In this document: one piece after another, positions 34,235 through 43,169 of the stretch
Layout: every line of letters begins with the position of its first letter
Position numbering within the stretch: the stretch's first letter is position 1
Source: Takakia lepidozioides
Lineage: Eukaryota; Streptophyta; Takakiopsida; Takakiales; Takakiaceae
DNA: 64,000 bases
Reading direction: 5' to 3'
Assembly: GCA_030704615.1 (NCBI GenBank)
Contig: CM060734.1
Span: 16,492,001 to 16,556,000 of the forward strand
Notes under the pieces: model-generated
What the model saw: the letters and a program-made list of their open reading frames with translations, nothing else
Databases searched by the model: none
Told to the model about the DNA's origin: nothing
Position numbers and translations under genes: made by a program

Positions 34235-35380
34235 TCCCAAAATCGGAAATGGGGCACCGCATTTCCAAAACAGGGGAACTCTAAGAACCTCTTTTCGAAA
34301 TGCGGCACCGCATTGCCAAAACAGGGGAGGGACTAAATTTTCCATTTCAATGTTGGCATAGTAAAAAGTAATCTGAATTGGAAATGCGGTGCCGCATTTC
34401 CAAAATTTCCTTTGTCCACACGCCAGTTTTGGCCTCTCCCACTCATTGCATGGATGCCACCACGCTTACAGAGGTCGAACAACGAGGTCGAACAAGGAGG
34501 TCGACATGGCGGGATTGAAAATGCGGTGCCGCATTTCAGTATTGGGGATGGTCGTTGTTCGAACTGCAGGCCCATCAGCAAAAAATTGGCAGCGCATTCC
34601 ATTGTTAAAAAAAAGTCGATGACGGACATGGAAATGCGGCGCCGCATTTCCAGAACGGACATCGCAATTTGTCCATCTGCAGACCCTCTCTCGGAAATGC
34701 GGTAACGCATTCCATCGCGCTGGTCGGAAATGTCACACTTTTCGAAGTGTTGTACGGAAATGCGGCACCGCATTCCCTTGTCCAAAAAGAAGTTTCCATT
34801 GCCAAGCTGGAAATGCGTCGCCGCATTTGCAATGCCAACCTCGTTTTCTGATCAATTTATAGACCCGTGTTGGTATTTCGTGTACCTGGACGGAAATGAT
34901 GCACCGCATTTCGATGGCGACATGGAAATGCGGTGCCGCATTTCGATGTCCGACATGGCGTTACTCTGGTATATTCTTGACACATGACTCACATACCGGT
35001 TACTCTGCTATATTCATCCGGACAGACACATTGTAGAAATGAGACATCAAATTGTAAACAGTGGGCCAATTCCGACATCCTTGAAAAAGAGTAGCGGAGT
35101 ACGCTCAATGACAGCAGCTCCCGGATGGAGGAGGAGCAGCGCGGTGGCTGGAAAAAGTTCAAGCTAACGCTGCAATTCCTCACAAACACTCCAGGGCACA
35201 TTTAAATTTCCCCCCTACAGGATCCTGGACCGATGAAGATTGGCTGCTGCATGAATGTAGCCGTTTCAGTTTCCTACCCTGCCATGCAAACTATGGGCAG
35301 TCACTGCCAGGTGGGCCGATAGCCACTGGACACGACGAAGTCCATCCCCTCTTCGATGTAAATGCGGCGCCGAATTTCCA
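34235..35380. repeat. Palindrome cluster 3 (irregular spacing)
   Basis: About ten AAATGCGGYRCCGCATTT sites lie between 34.24 and 34.95 kb, with a further one near 35360, downstream of the methyltransferase-like gene. Spacing is irregular (about 50 to 140 bp), unlike arrays 1 and 2, and spacers are not clearly related. Some sites are damaged (ATGCGTCGCCGCAT, ATGATGCACCGCAT). The stretch 34.95-35.35 kb holds no recognised feature. Confidence 0.8.
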
Positions 35381-35427
35381 TCCGGGGGGATGGACTTCGG
35401 TGGCAGATCTCAAACTATAACTTGTTG

Positions 35428-36192
35428 ATGAGAAAGATGTATGGGTTCATCCACCGCTGGCGTGATGAACACGTTCCACCTCCGTCGGTGGGTACGTGTG
35501 ACCCAGATGCTCCATTATTGGAGGCCGGACTGCTCTTCCGCTTCGTATCATTTCCAAAATCTAAGGGCTTCGTAGCTGTCCGCAAGGTCATCGGCATCCA
35601 AGTCGTCCTCAGGTCCTCCTTTGCAAGGATGCCGTGCTTCCGGAACCGGGACGACTGCCCCTTTGGAGGCATCGATTATGCAATGTATTCGGCCACATCG
35701 GGAGACATTGTTATCTGGTACACAGATTACACAGAAGATACTGGTTCGATTGTGGAAACATTGGTGGCTTTTGAGTATATTGTAGGCCACTACGCCTTCG
35801 AGCGGGGTGACGATCTTGGTTTGAGGAGTCCGTGGCTCCTGCGCATCCTCGATTCCGATTTTCCCAGCTACGACGGTCACCCATGCAGAAGAAGGCGCAC
35901 TGCTATGCTGTTGCGGTGGAACTGCTGCCACTGGACGTGGGTGGACTCCATCGGAGAGACCTATTCTCCTCGAGGAGTGCGCTCCTCTTCTCCATTGTAT
36001 GGGGACATTCGCATTGGTGTGGACGACGAAAACGTGAAGATTTCCATATTCGATGGTGGTATGATTGAAGGGCAGGACATTGTGGTGAACATCACTAGGG
36101 GCGGTACAACGGCTGCAATCGACTTTACATGGAGGAGCCCCAGGACTCATGAGCTAGTTCTGAGAGCAGTCGAAGTCCCATTGACAACGTGA
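35428..36192 (+). CDS. Unknown protein of the 14.7-kb element
   Basis: An open frame ends at 36192. The Met at 35428 (MRKMYGFIHRWRDE) is preferred over one at 35362, because the latter begins inside a palindrome site. This gives about 254 residues. No domain was recognised. Features seen are an aromatic-rich stretch (YAMYSATSGDIVIWYTDY), a basic Cys-containing segment (HPCRRRRTAMLLRWNCC) and a beta-rich end (IRIGVDDENVKISIFDGG). It has no intron and no signal peptide. It lies between palindrome cluster 3 and the right TIR, and a polyadenylation-type signal follows. The clean frame and ordinary composition support a real gene, but nothing shows its role. Confidence 0.5.
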   Translation: MRKMYGFIHRWRDEHVPPPSVGTCDPDAPLLEAGLLFRFVSFPKSKGFVAVRKVIGIQVVLRSSFARMPCFRNRDDCPFGGIDYAMYSATSGDIVIWYTDYTEDTGSIVETLVAFEYIVGHYAFERGDDLGLRSPWLLRILDSDFPSYDGHPCRRRRTAMLLRWNCCHWTWVDSIGETYSPRGVRSSSPLYGDIRIGVDDENVKISIFDGGMIEGQDIVVNITRGGTTAAIDFTWRSPRTHELVLRAVEVPLTT

Positions 36193-36275
36193 CTTGTATT
36201 CTGTAGGCACAGGGCTCAAGATTTGAGGGCACAATCAGCACAGTAGACGTGCTTCAAATGCAATTCATGTGGATC

Positions 36276-36281
36276 AATAAA
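36276..36281 (+). terminator. Poly(A)-signal-like AATAAA
   Basis: AATAAA lies 84 bp after the stop of the unknown gene and is followed by a GT/T-rich stretch (CATTGTGCCCTCTTTTTATT). This is consistent with a polyadenylation signal. Confidence 0.5.
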
Positions 36282-36289
36282 AACCTCAT

Positions 36290-36655
36290 TGTGCCCTCTT
36301 TTTATTCTATTATGTGTCCATTGTTCCGAGAATGCGTCATTGCTCATTTCGTTTGGGATTGGGAGTGTGGGTGAATTTTGCAAATGGCTGGTAGGCTGAA
36401 ATGGGCCCCCATTGTACAGAGCAGTACCACCCTACCATTCGCGAAACATTGCCTTTCAATATATAATTCTAAATAACATTGCCGAACCTCCTTCATCGGG
36501 AGGTCCTTCTCCCCCTATGACCGTGGCACCCTAAACCCTATTCCCGCGGACACTCATTTCCGGAAAATAGTGCTGCTCATGTTTTTTTCCACACTTACGA
36601 CTCTGCTCATGGCTCATGCCGCTCATGGCTCATGGCTCATGAAATAGCAGCCCCC
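36290..36655 (-). repeat. Right end of the 14.7-kb element with terminal inverted repeat
   Basis: Positions 36595-36655, reverse-complemented, start GGGGGCTGCTATTTCATGAGC and contain four further CATGAGC/CATGAGCC units, matching the pattern of the left end. The stretch 36290-36590 before it is noncoding. Confidence 0.75.
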
Positions 36656-36777
36656 CACTCTTCCTCTCCTCTCTTCCCTCACTTGCATGACCATGGGAAT
36701 ATCATGAAGATACTCCTCAAACCGCCCTCCACGAGCTTCAAAATTCGGCCTTCCAGACCACATGCCAGTCCTTAGGC

Positions 36778-37795
36778 AGTCCACCAGTGCCTCCACGAGT
36801 CAGCACAGGCCGTCCACAGGTCAACACGGGCCACCACAGACCAGCACAGGCCCACACAGCTCACTGGTCACAGCCGTCACAGCCCCAAAGGCCTCAGGCA
36901 CGGCCTGTCACAGCCCCTCACAGCCCATCACAGCCCCAAAGGCCATGGGCACAGCCTGTCATAGCCCCTCATAGCCCGTCACAGCCTCAAAGGCCTCAGG
37001 CACGGCATGTCACAGCCCCTCACAGCTCGCCACAGCCTGACACAGCCCATCACAGCCCCACAGGGCACAGGGCACAGCCTGTCACAGCTCGCCACAGCCT
37101 GTCACAGCCCCTCATAGCCCGTCACAGCTTGCCACAGCCTGTCACAGCCCCAAAGGCCTCAGGCACGGCCTGTCACAGCCCCTCACAGCCCGTCACAGCC
37201 TCAAAGGCCTCAGGCACGGCCTGTCATAGCCCCTCACAGCCCATCACAGCCCCAAAGGCCATGGGCACAGCCTGTCATAGCCCCTCACAGCCCGTCACAG
37301 CCTCAAAGGCCTCAGGCACGGCCTGTCACAGCCCCTCACAGCCCCTCACATCTCGCCACAGCCTGACACAGCCCGTCACAGCCCCACAGGGCACAGGGCA
37401 CAGCTTGTCACAGCTCGCCACAGCCTGTCACAGCCCGTCACAGCCCCAGAGGCCACAGGGCACAGCCTGTCACAGCCTGTCACAGCCCATCACAGCCTGT
37501 CACAGCTTGCCACAGCCTGTCACAGCCCGTCACAGCCCGTCACAGCTCGCCACAGCCTGACACAGCCCCACAGGGCACAGGGCACAGCCTATCACAGCCC
37601 CGCACAGCCCGTCACAGCCCCACAGGCCACTTGGCACAGCCTGTCACAGCCCCTCACAGCCCGTCACAGCTCGCCACAGCCTGACACAGCCCGTCACAGC
37701 CCCACAGGGCACAGGGCACAGCCTGTCACAGCCCCTCATAGCCCGTCACAGCTTGCCACAGCCTGTCACAGCCCGTCACAACCCCACCCATGGCC
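36778..37795. repeat. 1-kb minisatellite of (T)CACAGCC units
   Basis: About a hundred 9-11-bp units of the type GTCACAGCC, CTCACAGCC and GCCACAGCC are grouped into longer repeats that include CAAAGGCCTCAGGCACGGC and CACAGGGCACAGGGCACAGC. Open frames through it (Ser-Gln-Pro-rich, 257 codons) are products of the repeat and not considered genes. Shorter blocks of the same unit lie in the LTRs at 42.88-43.0, 49.63-49.8, 52.5-52.68 and 53.42-53.6 kb and in gypsy-4 at 47.43-47.66 kb. Confidence 0.9.
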
Positions 37796-39290
37796 GCTCT
37801 GGCAGTTTAGCCATTTCTCCAAGGGGTTTAGCCACGCCAAGCTAGGGTTTGTGTCTCTTGGACTCTAGGCTTCTTTCCGCCGAGCTATGGTGGCTGTGAG
37901 GAAATCAGCAAGGTATCCTTGCTCTTTCGGCTCCCACACACCACCATAGTAGCCCTAAGCCATGAGGTGGTTGCCACAAACCAAGCCTTCTTTCTCACTT
38001 AGCCTCCCCAAACACGCCACTAAACTCAATGGCAAACAACCAAGCCCTGCTGGTTCCCAGCCCTTGTGAGCACTCATTCAAGCACTCTCATTGGCCATAG
38101 CATCTGTCTTAGAGCCTATTCCAGCCCTCTACACCTGTTGCTTCAAGAGTTGCGCTCCCTTCAAGCTTGAAGTTGAAACCCCAACTCACATAGGCCCTAC
38201 AAGTGCTTTTCTTTCACTCCAAGTGGAAACCAGCCCTAGACCTTCCGTTCTAGCTCTCTAAGGCTTGAAAACAAGAGCCTCAATGGGCTGAAGGCATGCT
38301 CCACACATGCCCCACTCTCACCATAAGAGAATCAGCTCCTTTGCTTCATTTCTTGCACCCACAAACCTGAAAATACAAGCTTCAGCAGGCCGAAAGCATG
38401 CTCTACATGCCCTACAGGGAAACCAGCCCCTTCTTTCCTTTCTTGCACTCCCACACCTAAAAGTGCAAGCCTTCACCAGGCTGATAGCATGCTCCACACA
38501 TACATTGCCCTCACATAAGGGAAGTCAGCCCTTCCCTCTTCCTTGCTTGCCCTCCAAGCTTGAAGATGGAAGCTTCAATGAGCTGAATACATGCTCCACA
38601 CATGCAACCTCTTCACACAAGAGATATCAGCCCCCTATCTTGGCTCCTTGGCTCCTTGATGCTCTCTAAGACAAGACTAAGCACTCCACAGCCTTTGCCA
38701 AGCTCTTGAAACCCTAAGGCTTACATTTCCAGCCACAAGACACTTCTCTTGTGGTGCCAGAGCTCTTCTTCCAAGCTCTGAAACCCTAGGTGCACATTCC
38801 ATGGCCTTGCCGCACCTCTTAGCTCCTGTTCCAGCCCTGCTCTTGCCATGACAAGAGCCCTCTCAATGCTGAAGCTCGAGATTGAAACCCAATCTCACCA
38901 TACTCCACAAAGTGCATTGATTTGCCCCAAGCCAAATCAGCCCTTTCGCTTGGTCTTGCAATCCTTCACACAATGAAAGCTCGCATTCCCAGGTCCAGTT
39001 CTCAGCTTTGCACCCCAAAGCCACTATAACCTGCTCTTGACTGGTCCTCTTCCCAATCGTGCTTGCTCATGCATGTACACAATCTGAGACCATCAAGGTG
39101 CTCTGGAATTACCTGCAGCATGGTGCTTTCATCTCTGAAGCTGAAGAGCGAATGCCAAGGTCTACCACCTCGTAACCCACATCGCCTCCGCTTCTAACAA
39201 CCAAGAGCTCCATGGTGCTCATTGCATAACAACTTGGTTTCTCTCATTCTCAAGCAAAAACCACAAGTGCTACAACTAACTCGTATCTAG
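37796..39290. repeat. Noncoding stretch with degenerate ~100-bp repeats
   Basis: Between 38282 and 38650 four imperfect units carry CTGAAnGCATGCTCCACACATG (at about 38282, 38385, 38474 and 38576), followed by TTCATTTCTTGCACCC-like text. The rest (37.8-38.2 and 38.7-39.29 kb) has no recognised feature beyond frequent AAGCTTGAA / GAAACCCTA phrases. It is likely untranslated sequence of gypsy-1. Confidence 0.5.
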
Positions 39291-39648
39291 CACTCATAGA
39301 TACGAGCTGATCTTTCTCGAGTGATAAAGAAGAAGAATACAAGCACAAGCTCATGCGAGCTCACAAAGCTGAAGCATAAACTCATGCATATATAACCTCA
39401 TCACTCAAATACAAGTCAAGCCAAGTGCACCCCACGCCATGGGGAATCCACACTACGGCGCCATAGCTAGGCGCGGTGAGGCTCAACTCGAGAAAGATGA
39501 GCCTTCCGCGCTTGCCGTGAAGATAACCACTCCAGGGCCTAAATCTGCCTTGACCCCTGGATTGACACTTGGGCCAATCCCAAATGTCAATATGTAAAAG
39601 CTAGCTATTTCCTAGCTAGTTTCACACTAGTGGTAAAATAACTTGACA

Positions 39649-42223
39649 AACTGATTGGTGGCGGGGGTATGGGAGGAGTACTAGGCCCACAACCAAGCTA
39701 CCCTGTCATTGGGAATGAGACAAGATAGGAGGAGTAGAGCCATAGTAAGAACTAGAGTATTCAGTGGTACTGTCAGTATAGATATTATCGATGAGTTGGA
39801 TGGCGTCTGAAGGATAGCCGAGGTCAGACATAATTGCAAGTAGTCTGGCATGGTCTACGGAGCCGAATGCATTCTTAAAGTCAATATATAACAGTAGATA
39901 TCATGTTTGGGTAAGTTTAGCATCCTCGAGGGCTGATAATACATATTGGATTTGTCTGGTGGTACTACGAGTGGCACGGAATCCCTCCTGAGGGTCACTG
40001 AGGATACGGTGCTGCTCGCCGTAACTGGATAGCATTGTAGTTAGTGTGCTGGTGAAGAGTTTATAGATGGTGTTTGCGAGGGCTATAGGTCTGTAGTTAC
40101 TAAGGTCCGTAGGGTCCACTTTTTTAAATAATAAAATGGTACGGCTAAGCTTCCAGGAGTGTGGTATCATTTGTAGTTGATAGCAGAGTTTAAAGAATTT
40201 GAAGAGGAAAAGAAGGTGGGGGTCAAGTGCTTGAAGGATTGCATTCGGGATCAGGTCAGGACCAAGGGCTTTAGATTTGGATAGGGCTTTTAGGCATGAG
40301 TTATACAAGTTAATTGTAAAGAGGTCCTAGATGTGATCAGAGGGGAAGCCTCGTCGGTCTAGTGTAAAACTGTCTAGATCATGCCATGGATAATGCTTGA
40401 CTTTACACATCAGTTTTGGTTGGGATGGTTTGGGTGTAAGCAATTACTGGTATGGGCGTGTATGAGGCTGAAGCTTGGATCCATATCTTGTGCATGATGT
40501 CATCAGGTTTAGTTAATAAGTGGCCAAGCCTATGCTTGAGGCATCAATGGGAGGGTTTAGTGTAGGATTGAAGATGGCTTTGTGAGTTTTTTTGGGATGG
40601 TCTTGCAGTAGCTGGTTGAAGGAGACAACAATTTTTTTGTGATTGTCCATTGCTTTTTGTTTGGTGATCATGTAGGCTGTTTTTTTGGATTCTCTGCCCA
40701 GTTTGGATACGGCAGCAATCCAAGTGCGTAGGGTGGCAGGGTCTTCAGGGGGTATGAGGGCACGGCAGGCAGAGAGGGTGTTTAGGCTGGTGATGTGGGG
40801 ATCAGACCTCCAGTTATTATAAAGTGAGGGTAGTGATGAGTTGGGTACGATAGTGAAGGCCCAACGAACAGTGTGGTAAATGTTGAGGTGGGAGTTCCAA
40901 GCACGTTTTTGTGATTTGGTAAGGTAACCTCCATTTTGTTTGGAACGGGTGGTTTGAGGAATGTCAGGGGGGGCCAGAGCATGTGGTTGTGACGCTTTTT
41001 GTCATTTCTTGTACTAAGGATGATAGTGTGCGCTCTGCATCATACCAAGTGGCCTCGGGAGAGTGTGTTAGGTTAGTGTCAGAGAGGGTGTGCAAGAGTT
41101 TAAGCGTGAGGATCGAGGCAGCTGGTTGGAAGTGGTTTTAGAATGCAACAATGTTTGCATTGTGGAAGCGGGGAGAGGATTCGGGGTTGAGGGTTAGGGG
41201 TTGGGACTAGTGGGATTGGCCAGATGGGGATGAGGGATGAGGGAAGAGAGATGGATACCGGGAAGTGGTCAGAGTTACATAAACCATCAGCGTGGATATG
41301 GCTCATGAGGTACGTAGGGATTTGGTTGCGTGTCCTGAGGTAGAAGCTGTCAATAAGGTTTAAAGATGAGTAGTGGAGCCCACCTTGTCGTGAGTAGTGG
41401 TGGTCTGCTGGGATGTACGAGAATTGATGTTGTTGTATGAATTTAGCCCAATCGTGGTCGAGTGGGGTTGGAGATTTGTGTAGGCCATTGAATGTGTGTC
41501 CAAGTAGGGAAATGTCACAGTTGAAGTCACCGGCTAGTATGCAATGAAAGTGCTGATGTTCAGGGTGGGAGACGGTGTTAGAGATAGTGTGTAATATGTC
41601 CGGTATCAGAGCTAGATCTTTCGTGTGCGAGGGCATATATAGGTGGATTAAGGTGATGGGGTTAAGGGCGGGTAGGTGGATTTGGATGATTTGTAAGTAA
41701 GAGCGGAGGGGGATAGGTACGGATATTTTGAGTGTAGTGCTGGGGGAGTGATGTGTTCGGAGAATACCGAGTGCCACGCCACCACGAGTGGGACTGTATG
41801 GGGCAGAGTGGCATCTTAGGCATTGTGGTGCAGTTAGGGGGGTGCCGTACAGGAGGTAGTAGTCTGGCAGGAGTTTGTTGATGTATGAACTGTTGGAGTT
41901 GTTGGTGTGCAATTTGGTTTCTTGTAATAGAATAACATGAGGAGGTGTGGAGTCTGTGAGGAGGTGAAGTAAACTTTGGATGCGGAACCAACGTTCCAGG
42001 TAGTGATGGTGAGAGTGTGCGAGCATATGTCATGGGGGTTAGGCAGATGATTGGGTGAGGAGTCCGGTGCGGGAGATTGAGGTTGGGTTGGGGGTGGAGA
42101 AGGTACCGGTGGTACAAGAACAGGTGGGGGTTGGTAAGCAAGAAGGGGGGTAACGGTGTTAAGGGTAGCCAAGAGAACCTTTTCAAAGAGGAAGGGAAAT
42201 TTATCGATGATGTTTTGGTGGTC
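39649..42223 (-). mobile_element. LINE-AC, middle segment (endonuclease and RT)
   Basis: This is colinear with LINE-B (4.2-7.3 kb). RT motifs SKSKALGPDLIPNAIL, ILLFKKVDP, NYRPIALANTIYKL and QEGFRATRSTTRQI lie in the frame 40308-39901. Endonuclease motifs TWNVGSAS, VILLQETKL, ILAGDFNCDISLLG and NSDHFPVSISLPS lie at 42026-41100. It has no TIR element in the endonuclease. At 42223 it stops at the LTR of gypsy-4 and resumes at 49915; at 39649 it stops at the edge of gypsy-1. The RT start (41.0-40.4 kb) has several frame changes. Confidence 0.85.
41100..42026 (-). pseudogene. LINE-AC endonuclease frame
   Basis: A 308-codon frame holds most of an apurinic-type endonuclease: VILLQETKL (catalytic Glu), ILAGDFNCD (Asp/Asn) and NSDHFPV (Ser-Asp-His). 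It includes RGGVALGILRTHHSPSTTLK, which is broken by the TIR insertion in LINE-B. The N-terminal TWNVGS motif lies in another frame, so this is a pseudogene too, but it is the better preserved endonuclease of the window. Confidence 0.8.
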
Positions 42224-43131
42224 TGTCACGCGGCTTTTACTCACCCATCCCTTCGCTATCCGAGGCGGAAACTCCAAGATAGAAGAGTTGGAAATCTCTA
42301 AGTACTCAGCCCGCTCACAACAATCAGTCATGACCTACAGCTAGTGTATCATGGGGGTGTTTCCTATTTGTTTTCCTTCCCGCATTCATGTTAGCTAGTT
42401 ACCTTACTGTTGGTAATTAAGTATCAGTTTGCTTCAGCAATCTATCGGATTCCATCAACTCATCCATTTATTCCACAGCTTCACTCAGATCTCTCTACAC
42501 AGTGTGAGTATGAAGTATGTATCAGATTAATATCTATCGAGTATCAGGCTGAAGCCATGGAGTCTCTAATCTGCTCTACATTACAACTCTACTGCTTGCA
42601 TTCATTAAGCATCAACAGATCGCCCTCCTCCTACTTTGTGCTCTTCCTCCTTCCGCTCAGAGATGCGCTCTCTCCTCCTTTCCTCCCGTGATGTCCGAAG
42701 TCCCTTCTCCCAGTGATTCCCCAAGAAGTGCTTCTTCTCCCGTCCTCGTTCCTGGCTTTATCTTCCTACCCGTTGTTCTAACCGTTTCCCTCACTAACCG
42801 TCATCCGTGTACTAACATGTTCCATTCGCAGATGTTGTTCCCCACAGTCGTTCCCTATCCTGCTATCCGTTCCCTATGGTCGTGACAGCTGTGTCAAGCT
42901 GTGACTGGCTGTGACGGCTGTGTCGGCTGTGACGGGCTGTGTCGGACCGTGACGAGCTGTGTTGGCTGTGTCTGGCTGTGTCGGCTATGTTGGCTGTGAT
43001 GGGCTATGTAACCCCCCTCTAAAGTGCGCTGCTGTCACCCCTAAGGCTCCTGTTGGTCTCAGTCTGTGCAAAAATTAAGGGTACCCCACAGATCCCGTAT
43101 AAGTGTCTAAGTCCCAGACAGTCCTCTAACA
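42224..43131 (-). repeat. Gypsy-4 3' LTR
   Basis: 908 bp, starting TGTCACG and ending CTCTAACA on the plus strand (TGTTAGAG...CGTGACA on its own strand). It is nearly identical to the 5' LTR except for the length of the internal (TGTGACGGGC)-type minisatellite. Confidence 0.9.
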
Positions 43132-43169
43132 TTACCCTTTCCCCTCTCAAAAAACCGTGTCCTCATGGT

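Larger units (their letters stand above)
21971..36655. mobile_element. 14.7-kb MULE-like TIR element carrying extra genes
   Basis: The left end begins GGAGGTTTACTATTTCATGAGC. The right end, reverse-complemented, begins GGGGGCTGCTATTTCATGAGC. Both are followed by clustered CATGAGC repeats. The bases CACTCTT lie just outside both ends (21964-21970 and 36656-36662), as expected for a target duplication. Inside, from left to right, are a MULE/SWIM transposase gene (minus), a 1.7-kb palindrome array, a nine-exon ParB/methyltransferase-like gene (plus), a second palindrome cluster and an unknown gene (plus). A second copy of the left end and transposase lies at 50257-52386. The element is unusually large for a single Mutator-type transposon. 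Confidence 0.75.
36656..39648 (-). mobile_element. Gypsy-1, inferred 5' part (LTR side)
   Basis: This segment resumes after the right target copy CACTCTT. It ends at 39648 with a terminus (CTAGCTAGTTTCACACT...AACTTGACA) that closely resembles the repeat end at 59565. Positions 39430-39648 also share ATGGGGA.TCCAC, GGCTCAACTCGAGA and GTGAAGATAA with 59300-59565. AACT follows at 39649, as before the 3' LTR. The inner part is noncoding and full of tandem repeats. The LTR inner border could not be found. Confidence 0.5.

Noticed and set aside
36787-37560. 257-codon Ser/Gln/Pro-rich frame.
   Set aside because: Pure product of the CACAGCC minisatellite.
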